A DNA stretch of 64,000 nt from assembly GCA_017540605.1 (NCBI GenBank), contig JAFYAS010000026.1:115668-179667 (forward strand), in the 5' to 3' direction. A program made the position numbers and the translations under genes. This document shows, in pieces, positions 10,490 to 20,600 of this stretch. This DNA is from Lachnospiraceae bacterium. Its GTDB lineage: Bacteria > Bacillota > Clostridia > Lachnospirales > Lachnospiraceae. Position 1 is the first letter of the stretch. Each line of letters starts with the position of its first letter. The notes beneath the pieces were generated by a model. That model searched no databases, had not been told where the DNA came from, and saw only the letters and a list, made by a program, of their open reading frames with translations.

Positions 10490-11215
10490 TTATACTCCGC
10501 CGAATCTTCTATCTACGCCATTGTAATATCTGATGGCATCTATAAGATCCTTTTTTGTAAAATCTGGCCACAAAACATCCGTAAAATAAAACTCCGCATA
10601 ACCAAGCTGCCACAACAGATAATTGGAAAGTCTCATCTCTCCGCTTGTTCTGATCATAAGCTCGGGATCAGGCATATCCTTAGTATCAAGATGAGAGGAT
10701 ATGGTATCCTCAGTAATATCACATACATCCATACTTCCGGAAGCCAGATCAAGGCCTATCTTTTTTACTGCTCTGACGATCTCGTCACGGCCACCATAGT
10801 TGATAGCAATATTGAAATGAAGTCCGTCATAATCCTTTGAAAGCTCCTCAAGACGATTGATGCTCTCAACTATATCGGGATCGAGACCGGTCTTATCACC
10901 GATCACCTTGATCTTCAATTTTTCCTTCTTGGCCTTCTTTTCCCAGCTTTTAAGATAGGCACGAAGAAGTGTCATAAGTCCTGTCACCTCTTCTGCCGGT
11001 CTTTTCCAATTCTCAGTAGAAAATGCGTACACAGTCAGGTACTCAATACCAAGGTCATAAGCATCCTCGCAGATTTGCTCTACAACCTTCGCACCTTCCT
11101 TGTGTCCCATATTTCTGGGAAGTCCACGCTTCTTTGCCCAGCGGCCGTTGCCATCCAAGATAATAGCAACGTGGCGGGGTACTTCAAGCATCTCGCCTTC
11201 TATCTCTCTCTTCAC
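10490..11215 (-). CDS. uppS: Isoprenyl (undecaprenyl) diphosphate synthase
   Basis: Cis-prenyltransferase that builds undecaprenyl diphosphate, the lipid carrier for peptidoglycan. Signature motifs: HVAIILDGNGRWAKKRG (catalytic Asp), YAFSTENWKRP, FNIAINYGGRDEIVRA and LMIRTSGEMRLSNYLLWQ. At 241 residues it has the usual length. It probably starts at GTG 11215, with AGGAG eight bases upstream; an internal ATG at 11191 is also possible. The product feeds the carrier pool used by the FtsW/PBP pair at 49-52 kb. Confidence 0.97.
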   Translation of the reverse strand: MKREIEGEMLEVPRHVAIILDGNGRWAKKRGLPRNMGHKEGAKVVEQICEDAYDLGIEYLTVYAFSTENWKRPAEEVTGLMTLLRAYLKSWEKKAKKEKLKIKVIGDKTGLDPDIVESINRLEELSKDYDGLHFNIAINYGGRDEIVRAVKKIGLDLASGSMDVCDITEDTISSHLDTKDMPDPELMIRTSGEMRLSNYLLWQLGYAEFYFTDVLWPDFTKKDLIDAIRYYNGVDRRFGGV

Positions 11216-11233
11216 GATTCTATCTCCTGAATA

Positions 11234-11779
11234 TTACACAGTCATTACTTCTTTCGACTTGGTATCTATAGCCTTGTCGATCTCAGCTACGAACTTGTCA
11301 GTAAGCTTCTGGATATCATCTTCCTTATTCTTAAGCTCGTCCTCTGACATCTCACCTGCCTTTTCCTTCTTCTTCATAGCGTCATTGGCGTCGCGACGGA
11401 TATTTCTTACAGCAACCTTTGCTGCCTCTCCCTTTTTCTTGATGTCCTTCACAAGCTCCTTACGTCTTTCCTCGGTAAGCTCAGGAAATTTAAGGATAAT
11501 GCTCTTTCCATCGTTGTTGGGGGTGATTCCTACATCACTGTTAAGAATAGCCTTTTCAATCTCCTTCATAACTGATGAATCCCAAGGGGTGATCATAAGT
11601 GTTCTTGCCTCGGGTACAGACACATTACCTACCTGCTGTAAGGGTGTGGGAACGCCATAGTACTCCACCTTAATCTTATCAAGGATATGGGGATTGGCTC
11701 TACCCGCCCTGATACTTGCAAAATCATTAAGCAGATTATCAAATGATTTCTGCATCTTGTCTTCAAATTCCTTTAACAT
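11234..11779 (-). CDS. frr: Ribosome recycling factor
   Basis: With EF-G this factor splits post-termination ribosomes. The 181-residue protein shows the family's helical-hairpin sequence: an N-terminal FEDKMQKSFDNLL, the conserved SIRAGRANPHILD, VEYYGVPTPLQQVGNV, and the C-terminal helix with VAVRNIRRDAND. Length is nearly identical to other bacterial RRFs. It has a strong TAAGGAGG site and lies 15 bases after pyrH, its usual neighbour. Confidence 0.98.
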   Translation of the reverse strand: MLKEFEDKMQKSFDNLLNDFASIRAGRANPHILDKIKVEYYGVPTPLQQVGNVSVPEARTLMITPWDSSVMKEIEKAILNSDVGITPNNDGKSIILKFPELTEERRKELVKDIKKKGEAAKVAVRNIRRDANDAMKKKEKAGEMSEDELKNKEDDIQKLTDKFVAEIDKAIDTKSKEVMTV

Positions 11780-11793
11780 CTTTATATTCCTCC

Positions 11794-12495
11794 TTAAACT
11801 GTAATAGTAGTTCCTGTAAATTTACCTGTTAATGCATTTACAATGCTGTCCTTTTCATTCAATCCAAATAGCATCATGGGCATCTTATTCTCAAGAGCAA
11901 GAACTGCCGATGCAAGATCTATAACACCAAGGCGATCATCCACGATCTTCTGCATAGGAAGCTCGTCATACTTCTTTGCATCGGGATTGGTTGCGGGATC
12001 CGAATCATATACACCATCAATGGACTTGGCAGAAAGGATCACATCGCTCTCCGTCTCTATAGCCATCAGCACAGTTGACATATCAGTTGAGAAATAAGGA
12101 TGTCCTGTGCCTCCTGCAAAGAATACCACCTTGCCCTTATTAAGTGACTTGATTGCTTTATCCTTGTTGAATAACTGGGTAAATCCTCCCACCTGAAAGG
12201 GAGTCATGATCACTGTCTCAAGACCTACTCGTCTAAGTGCATCTGATGTATAGATACAGTTCATAACCGTAGCCAACATACCGATGGAATCAGCCTTAAC
12301 CCTGTCCATATCTCCGGAGGTTCTTCCTCTCCAGAAGTTACCACCGCCGATAACTATGGATACCTGCTTTCCTGCATCAACTACCTTCTTTATCTGTTCA
12401 GCTACCTCCATAACCGTAGCTTCGTCAAATCCGGTTCCCTTGCCACCTGAAAGAGCCTCACCGGAAAGCTTTAGTAATATTCTGTCTGTCTTCAT
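11794..12495 (-). CDS. pyrH: UMP kinase
   Basis: Phosphorylates UMP to UDP in pyrimidine nucleotide synthesis; an amino-acid-kinase-fold enzyme regulated by GTP and UTP in the family. The 233-residue protein opens with ILLKLSGEALSGGKG and has the VIGGGNFWRGR phosphate-binding motif, a GGTGHPYFSTDM segment and the C-terminal TTITV. AAGGA precedes the ATG. Position upstream of frr is the widely conserved order. Confidence 0.97.
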   Translation of the reverse strand: MKTDRILLKLSGEALSGGKGTGFDEATVMEVAEQIKKVVDAGKQVSIVIGGGNFWRGRTSGDMDRVKADSIGMLATVMNCIYTSDALRRVGLETVIMTPFQVGGFTQLFNKDKAIKSLNKGKVVFFAGGTGHPYFSTDMSTVLMAIETESDVILSAKSIDGVYDSDPATNPDAKKYDELPMQKIVDDRLGVIDLASAVLALENKMPMMLFGLNEKDSIVNALTGKFTGTTITV

Positions 12496-12516
12496 ATCAT
12501 TATCCTTTCGAAATAT

Positions 12517-14268
12517 TTATGCGAAAAAGCTCTTAACATCAATCTCAGAGTAGCACTGTGAACAGAAACCTTCAATGACAGCACCATTGTTGATCTGTAC
12601 TGAACGGGACTTGATATTGCCCATGATCACAGCTGTTGAATCTACGATCACAGGACCGTGAACATCTATATCACCATTTACAGCACCTGCGATAACTGCT
12701 GATGTTCCCTCAATCTTACCTACAACAACAGTACCAACACCGATCTTCGCGCTTCCTTCACATGTGATATCACCGGTGATCCTTGAGGCATTGGCATATA
12801 CCTCACCTACCTCGATATTTCCTTCGATGGAGCCACCTACAACAAGCTTACCACGGCATTTGATATTGCCCTTTACAGTGCCTATGATATCAAGTGATCC
12901 CTCGGTTTCAATATCACCCTTTATAACAGTACCCTTGGTGATAAATGTGGTGGAATCATCGATTGGAGTTTCCTCCTCGTTGTTTTCTTTATCAATCTTT
13001 ACGGAAATATTTTTATCCATCTTCTTTTCACTCTCCGTATTTTTGTTTTCTTCCTTGAAATCAACAACTTTGTCAGTTTCAGACTTATCATCTAACAGAA
13101 CATCAAAGTCATCTTTTGCTGTTGTTTCTTCTTTTGCTTCAGAGCTTTCTTGAATGACATCTGCAGCATCAGGAGTTTTTACTTCCTCAGGCTTGACATC
13201 CTCTGATACCATTTCTTCCTCAGACTTGACATCCTCTGATACTATTTCTTCCTCAGGCTTGGCATCCTCTGATGCTGTTTCTTCCTTAGGCTTGCTATCC
13301 TCTGACTCTGTTTCTTCCTTTGGAGCGATATCTTCATCGGCTACATCAGCGACTGTCATAGCCTCGAAGTTCTTCATAAAGTCAAATTCTAATTGCTGTT
13401 CTGAAGGCTCAGCTTTATCTTCTTCAGAGTTATCCTGATCAGCCTTAGCTTCTTCAGTCTTCTCCTCTTCTTCAACAGAATCAACTGCTTCTGAATCTAT
13501 ATCAATGGGATCTTCAGTTTCTGATACCGACTCATCTTTAGCTTCAAGATCATCTGCTACCTGATCATCTTCTTTTTCAACATCGGAAGGAACAGGATCA
13601 GCATCTTCATTCCTGACATCCTCTTCTTCCTTTTCCTCAGCTTCTTCATCCTGTTTTTTGTTATCACCAAAGTCAGCGGTTTTACCATCGTCTCCTGATA
13701 GATTCAAAGCATCCAAAAGCTCGTTGATACCAGAATCCTCTTTGATCTCTTCAGGCTCCTTTTCATCTTCAGGCTCCTTCACTTCTTCGGGCTCATTTAC
13801 TTCTTCAGGCTCTGTTACTCCGCCTTCAAAGGTCTTTTTCGCAAGATCATTGGTGTCACCAATACCATTTTCCGCATCATCAATATCGTCAAATAGATCC
13901 TCCTCGGCAATCTCAATATCGGTATCATCCTTGATCTCTTCTGTCTTTTTGCCTTCGCCCTCAGGGGTAAATGCATCAAAGAAACCGCCCTTTTTCTTCT
14001 TTGAACCTGTCTGCTCTTTATCCTTTGACTTATCCTTAGGCTGCCTTGTTTTCTTAGCTCTTTCCTTCTTTTGAGGTTTTTCATCAGATGACTCAGTCTT
14101 TCCGAAAATCTTTTCCTCGGTTTTAGACAATATCTCCGTTTTCTCATCATCATCGAAGGTATTGACCATATCCTCGTCATCATAGCCGCCATTTACTTCC
14201 TCTGAATCAGGGATCAGCTCATTGACAGCCTGAGCAAAATCAGCCTTAAAATCCTTAAAAAAACTCAT
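12517..14268 (-). CDS. Bactofilin-domain protein with long acidic N-terminal extension
   Basis: The last ~135 of 583 residues form a bactofilin (polymer-forming beta-helix) domain, seen as regular turns such as KGDIETEGSLDIIGTVKGNI, EGNIEVGEVYANASRITGDI and NGDIDVHGPVIVDSTAVIMG, ending in a CSQCYSE cysteine pair. Bactofilins assemble membrane-associated scaffolds used in cell shape and polarity. The first ~440 residues are low-complexity, rich in Glu, Asp, Lys and Ser, with an 11-residue tandem repeat; ordinary bactofilins have tails of only tens of residues. A clear GGGAGG site fixes the start. It follows the small membrane protein at 14293 by 24 bases, which may anchor it (inference). Confidence 0.85.
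   Translation of the reverse strand: MSFFKDFKADFAQAVNELIPDSEEVNGGYDDEDMVNTFDDDEKTEILSKTEEKIFGKTESSDEKPQKKERAKKTRQPKDKSKDKEQTGSKKKKGGFFDAFTPEGEGKKTEEIKDDTDIEIAEEDLFDDIDDAENGIGDTNDLAKKTFEGGVTEPEEVNEPEEVKEPEDEKEPEEIKEDSGINELLDALNLSGDDGKTADFGDNKKQDEEAEEKEEEDVRNEDADPVPSDVEKEDDQVADDLEAKDESVSETEDPIDIDSEAVDSVEEEEKTEEAKADQDNSEEDKAEPSEQQLEFDFMKNFEAMTVADVADEDIAPKEETESEDSKPKEETASEDAKPEEEIVSEDVKSEEEMVSEDVKPEEVKTPDAADVIQESSEAKEETTAKDDFDVLLDDKSETDKVVDFKEENKNTESEKKMDKNISVKIDKENNEEETPIDDSTTFITKGTVIKGDIETEGSLDIIGTVKGNIKCRGKLVVGGSIEGNIEVGEVYANASRITGDITCEGSAKIGVGTVVVGKIEGTSAVIAGAVNGDIDVHGPVIVDSTAVIMGNIKSRSVQINNGAVIEGFCSQCYSEIDVKSFFA
13195..13326 (-). repeat. Four tandem 33-bp coding repeats in the bactofilin gene
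   Basis: Four in-register 33-base units begin at 13195, 13228, 13261 and 13294. Each encodes an 11-residue acidic unit of the type KPEEEIVSEDV. The first two copies differ by few bases and the last is most diverged, as expected for recent expansion by slippage or recombination. The repeat lies in the disordered acidic arm, so copy number probably varies between strains. Confidence 0.85.
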
Positions 14269-14292
14269 AAAATCCTCCCGTTGTCTTACCCT

Positions 14293-14529
14293 CTATGCCT
14301 CATATTCAGAAGAAACATAGGTTTCCCCGGCAGACAACTGCTTTATCTTTTTATCCAGGCTACATACCTTAACAAGCAAAACGATATTCAGTATGAACGA
14401 AAAGAAAAGCAAACCAAAGAATATAAGAAGAATATTTCGTTTGATCTTGTTGATCCTCTTCTTGCGTTCAACCATATTGTTATTGACTATGATAAGTTCG
14501 CCTTTTCTGTTGTTGTGGTATTGTATCAT
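14293..14529 (-). CDS. Small single-pass membrane protein
   Basis: A 78-residue protein I do not recognise. It has a basic N-terminus (VERKKRINKIKR), one membrane helix of about 22 residues (ILLIFFGLLFFSFILNIVLL), and a short Lys-rich outer or C-terminal segment. The topology recalls short divisome proteins, but there is no leucine-rich coiled coil long enough to call FtsL or DivIC. AGGAAG precedes the ATG. It is the first gene after the promoter at 14,574-14,602 and sits just upstream of the bactofilin gene, making it a candidate membrane partner for it. Confidence 0.65.
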   Translation of the reverse strand: MIQYHNNRKGELIIVNNNMVERKKRINKIKRNILLIFFGLLFFSFILNIVLLVKVCSLDKKIKQLSAGETYVSSEYEA

Positions 14530-14573
14530 ATCATTTTACTTCCTAATCTGTAATCTAGATAACACCGTCGGAT

Positions 14574-14602
14574 AGTATAACACAAATCCATTTTATTATC
14601 AA
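14574..14602 (-). promoter_or_regulatory. Sigma-A-type promoter of the bactofilin-pyrH-polC operon
   Basis: On the minus strand TTGATA (-35, plus 14597-14602) and TATACT (-10, plus 14574-14579) are 17 bases apart. The -10 lies about 45 bases upstream of the start of the small membrane protein at 14529. It sits in the only gap between the giant gene and the growth operon, so transcription here can start independently of the upstream locus. Confidence 0.75.
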
Positions 14603-14613
14603 ATGCTTTGCTT

Positions 14614-17600
14614 TTACTTAGGTCCCATGCCCGGATCAACGGTCTTTGCCTGTTTTTTAACACTAGTTGTCTTTGCCGGATCCTCAGGAATGTTTACATT
14701 GAACTTAGTCATATCAAGCTTTGGACCGCTCTTCTTGAAATCCTGAAGAACATCTGCAGCAAGCTTTTGACCAAGCACGCTGTCGATCTTATTAAACATG
14801 GTTTCATTCTTGCCGGGAACAAATGACTTCTTTCTAAGGAGATATTCCGTAGCCCGTTCTGTCATAGCGTCAAGCTTATCCCTGCTGTCTTCTATAGCCA
14901 TCATACGAAGTATCCTTCTTCCTGATTCTGAAAGAAGTGCCTCCCTCACAAGGATCTTAGCACCCTCCTTGCATACCTCACGCATAGCCGCATCCTTGGC
15001 CTCTTCGGTATCGTTTGCAGGCTTATACTTATCTACCATATTCTGTATGCGTCTGTCAAAGCCTCCCAGCTTAGTAAGCTCGTCTTTTATTTCTCTCTTC
15101 AGGGTATCAGCCTTCTTCTCGATCATTGACCATACAGTTATACCCATATCAGGCTCTTTTTTGTAGCATACTTTTTGAACATTATCAAAGAGCGAGGAAT
15201 CTGCAAGCTGGCTTGTGAGATCCTTGCATTTTGAAGTAGTAAATTTATTTAAGGTCTCTTCTGCCTGCTCAGGTGTAATGTCATTTTTGAACATGCTTTC
15301 TATAAAGTTATGGAGTACATATATCTGTGCTCTGGTACTCTTCGCCAGTGTTTTCTTTTTGTTTTTAATGATATCTAAGCAAGCATCAGGATTCTTTCTG
15401 TTGTAGAGCTTATATATTTTATCATTGGTACGCTTAAGCTTTCTATATGCATTCACCTGAGCATCGGAAATACGTTTCTCGTATTGATAGCCTTTCATGA
15501 GAAGCTTATCTTCGTTGATCCCAAGCTTTTTTACAAGCTTTGTTTTCCGAAGCCTTAGCTTGGTAAGAGATTCATCTCCATACTTATAACCAAGTTCAAG
15601 GTTATTGAGTCTGGTTCTAACTCTGACATATGTAAGCTTTGCAGCAGACACTTCCTCACACAGCTTAAGTGAGTCCTCAAGTCTTGCTCTGCCGTAACCA
15701 TGCCCCGGAACGCCAAATACACCATAATGACTATCGTAATACTCCACCGATGCTTTCTCCAGTGTCTTGATCTTACGCATAATCTCTACGGGCTGAATAT
15801 TATACCCCCCTTCAGAAAGAGCATTTATCACATCCTCAAGAGCATAAGCCATATTCTTATACTTATCAGTACCATCCTTCCTGTAGTCTAGGATTCCATC
15901 AGTCTTTTGACCTTTTGTTTTTAAATGAGCTCTGATAGCTTTTAGTTTTTCACAAATACCCTTTTGGCAGTCTTCAAGATTGTCAACTTCCTCTATCAGC
16001 CTTTCAGCTCTATAATTCTCAAAAACTCTGTCCTCCTCGTCAAAATCAACACCATCGTCATCCTTTTTGCTTGTATTGATCTCTTCAGTGTCTTTTTTCT
16101 TTTCTTCCTTAACAGGAGGCTCTTCTTTTTTAGGCTCTTTGATCTCGGGGATGCCTTTTTTCACTTCCTTGATCTCAGGCTTAATATCCTTGCTCTTATC
16201 AACCTTCTCTATATTCTTGCCTTCGTAAATGTTTCTTCTGTCTTCAACAAGCTTTAGAACCTTTCCATGATATTCTATCAGCTCGCCTCTCTTTTCATAG
16301 GTCTTATCAAGCTTTTCAAGATGACCATAAAGACTCTTGATAAGTAAAAGCTCATTATCAGCTTTTTTATAGGCTTCACTTGTTTTATCAAGTCCTGAAA
16401 GCGCTTTCTCCTTCTTCTCGACCAATAGCTTACACTTATCAAGAAGAGTCTTAGAGTTATCACAAAAAGTCTTTATATTGTCATTGTAGGTAGGCTTCTC
16501 GACAAATAAATCTCCTGAGAAAACCTTGTATTCGGCAGCATCACGCATTTTTAAAGGCTCAGCAGACAGATCAAGAACCTCTTTAATATCCTTGTCAGAA
16601 TCAAATCCGGCCTTTTTAATATCAACAATATCTATCAAAGCCATATCTCTGTTTAAGATGATATCGTATCCAATAAGCTTTTCATCCTTCAAGAGCTTTT
16701 TTTCATTTAATGTTCTTGCAGGATCCACACCATTCTGGAAAGCAAACACATTATATACTCTCGAGAAAAGATTATAATCCTTTTGGTTTTCTTCCTTTTC
16801 AACACAGAGATCTTTCTTAAAGGACAGCTTGCCTATCTCATCATCTGTAACTATCTTTACAACATTATTTGAAAGTGTAGCAGCAGGTTTTTTCTTATAA
16901 TAATCATAGCTTTCAGTTATCTTTGTCTGTATAGAGGTTAACCTATCAATAGTAACATCTATCTCATGAGAAGAAAGATCATAGCCAATGAGTATAGTGC
17001 GCAAGGTATCCTTATCAAGAGCCAAAATCCTTTTCGCTGTTTCTTCAGGAATGATCCTCATGTGATCAAAGGGAATAGCTGACATCCTATCATACTGAAG
17101 ATAATTATAATTATATCCAAAGCTTGTATCATTATCATAGCCCTGGATACCCAAAAGCTTCTTAACTGCCCTTCCGTTCTTATCAACCTTGTCTCCTATG
17201 ATATAAGAGTAGTTACCCGAATGTCTGTCCGGATTTCCACAAAGAAGATCAAGTATCTGCAGATTGGCGATACTCTTTATAAGCTCAGGTGACCCCTCCA
17301 ACTGCTCATCAGTGATCCTGAAATAATCTGTGTCTATACCCACCTGATGAAGAGGTGCTCCCTTGGCATTCTCCATGAAGGTACCTTTATAGATCTTATC
17401 ACCGAGCTTAAGACGCATATTTTTTGAACTTGCTATGCAATCACCGATACCTAATAATTCAGCAACAGCAGACATGGCAGAGTTTCTCTTATCAACCTTT
17501 GAGAAACCATTTATTCCCATATTATGATTGATAATATCTCTGGATCTTATAAGGTAAGAGCCTCTCAAATAATCGAGAAGATTTTCACAGGCATCATGAT

Positions 17601-20600
17601 CAGCAGTATATTTAGCCTTAAATGCCAAAAGCTTTTTCATCTCAGGCGAATCTTCACCATATTCCCTTCTTTCGGCAAAGGTCTTTATATCTTCATCAAA
17701 GGCTCCGGTAAATGCTTCTAAAAGCTTTTCCGGGGAATCATACTTTGCATGAATGTCATTTTTCTTTGCAGGATAAGACAAAGATGCCTGCAGTTTTTTG
17801 GTCTGTGAGACGTCCTTACCCCAATCTCTAAGAAGATATTCTCCAAAGTAGATAAGGAGAGAATCATCGCCTCCGGCAAATTTCTCGGCAAGCTCATGAA
17901 GACTCTTATCCCTATCAAAAGGTTCTTCATGTATTGTAAAGTATCCATCAAGCTTTTTGCCATCAGAATCAGTTGTATTGATACGAATCCTCTGACTAAG
18001 ATTACCTCCGCTCTTTTCAAGCTTATCTTCATCCATAGATATAGTGATAGAGCGTGATTCCTCGAAGATATCAACAAGACTAAAGCGGGCTTTCTTTTTC
18101 TCATCGGCAGAAAGCTTCTCATTCTTTTTAAGAACATCTAAAAATGTCTTAAAATCCTTGCTCATAACCAGGCGGAACTTCTTATAAAGCTCAGATCTGA
18201 AAAAGACACTGTTTACATTATTATCAAAGCTAACCTCAAGCTTCTTATAGCGGTCTACTATAGAGCTTAATTGATCATATGACATCTTCTTATTTTGGCC
18301 TGGTTCAAGGTAAGGAGTGATATCATCAAGAAGCTTTGTAAAATCCTTGAATAGCCCCTTGTCACGATTATTCATATCCTGACCCTTTACGCTCGCCAAG
18401 AAAGCCTCATACTGATCTCTTCTCTTAATGCTTCTGGTGATAGAATTGCTCTTTTGAGGCTTGATATCCTTATCATCCTTTATCTCTTTTTTACCTTCTT
18501 CACTTATCTTTGTATTGTTTTCTTCATTGGCCTCTAGCTGTAGTTGTTCTATGATCTCATTTATGTTATCAACATCTATATCATTAACAGGTGCATTATT
18601 AAATTCATTTGTGATCTTACCCTTGAATTTTGTCTCACTCTTTGATACGGGCTTGATATTACCAATAGGAGCAGGGATCTTAAGGCCCATAAGCTTTGAT
18701 GAGTCTCCATTCATGATCACATCCGTCATATCACATGAGAAATTGATATAATCCCTTAGCTTTTGATCCTTATTGTTAAGCAATTTCTGGTTTAACAATT
18801 CCGGATTCGTTGAAGGCATAGTAAGCATATAATCAACACTGTTTGCGATCATCTTATTCTCTGATGCAAGCTTTAAAATATTGCATTTCTGATTCGCATC
18901 GGCAAATTCCTTTATATTCTCACCAAATCTCGACAATATTGAAGGATCGTAATCCATACCCTTGACAAACTTATATCTTTTCGCATCAAACTCCTCAAGA
19001 TTTATCCTGTCACTTATGTGATAAAGGAGCATCAAAGCTTCTCCTATATCTCTTTCATTTTTGAAATATCCCGGAAGTGTATATATATCCGGCTTAATCT
19101 CACTTGTTATGGCATTCTCGGGCAAACTGATCTTTTTCATCAGCTTGGCATAGTCTTTTTTGAAGTCATCGATACCTTGTATCCATTTGTCCTTATATTG
19201 TTGATCCTGTAAATGCTCTATCATATAGGGCGCTAAGGCTTCTATAGCTTTATATGCTTTTTCCAATCTGTAAGCAACAATGGCACCCGGCTTGTAGTAA
19301 AGGAATTCTTTCCCCTTTGAATTTTTCAAATCCTTGGGATTCAGGTTGTATAGACCTATGCTATCCATAAACTCCATTGTAAGATCAAAGCAACGCTTGC
19401 CCACATCATGATCCTTTACAGCAATATCCATATCTTTCTCAGAAAGATTATGAACAGGCGGCTTAAAGTTCTTACCAAGAAGCTCCTCTCTCCTTTTTTC
19501 CAAAAGCTTGGTATAGTTCTTATCTCTATCCTTTGCTCTCTTTTTTAATACCTCTATATCGAACTTTTTAGGCATATAGGCATATTCATATATCAAAAGA
19601 TTGTCCTTGTCCAGGGGATTTCTCTTGATCCTGTCATATGCGATATCATCTACTCCACCTATAAGCTTTACACGGAAACCGTTCTGCTCAAATTTGGTCT
19701 TCTCCTGATCATTCTCTTTTTGAACCAGATCAGGCGGCATATTGTAGGTTCCGTCTTCATTTACGGAAAGGTAATGACTTGGTACATTTAACAATGTCTT
19801 ATTGTCAGAGGCAAGCTCCATCTTTGAAAGCCATGAAATTCTAAAATCAATAGGTCCATACTCTGAGGCTTTACCCGAAAACACTGTATCAAGGATACTT
19901 TCAAGCTTTCTGGTAACTTTTCCACCGGTAGCGGAATCACGACACAGAATGTAGTCGCCTTCAATAGCAGCGATGGTATAATAATGACCTCCTGTTGTAA
20001 ATGAAGCGACAGTCTTTTCATCCTCTATGATCTGCTTTATCTTTTTAGCCGCCGCCTTTGTTGCAGCCTTTAAATATTTATCATAGTTGATCCTTTCCAT
20101 GGCGCCAAAATAAGGCTGAGCAGTACCCGGCTTTGTGATCTCGAAATATCTGAGCATTCTGTTGGGAGCAAAGGCAAGAACACTATCTGCCATCTCAGTT
20201 ATATCCTTGGGATGATCTTCAGAATAATAATTGTCAATAAGGAAATTATTTTTAAGTTCAGAATTGAGATCCGGTCTAAAGGCACGTATATCCTCCTCAT
20301 CCACGTCTATACCATGAGTTTTTAGCTGAAGTAAAATACCGCAAGACCAGCAACCATTTCCCGAGCTCTGAGCTTTTTGAAACTTTTGACCTATGACGGT
20401 AGTTCCGTTCTCATTGATGACAAAATCCTTGTTATCAGGAAGCTCCTTGCTCTCCAAAAGCTTTTTGGATTTTTGAAGTGCATATATTCTTTTTAATACA
20501 ATGGCCTTTGTTCTGATATCAAGCTTTTCATGATTCTTCATATAATAGGTTTTAACTTCCTCGAGATTACCCGAATTCCTGATCTCCGGAGTCAAAACAT

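Noticed and set aside
13154..14074. Long Ser-rich open frames on the plus strand opposite the bactofilin gene
   Set aside because: They are the complement of Glu/Asp-rich codons, have no ribosome sites, and the minus-strand frame has a recognisable domain.
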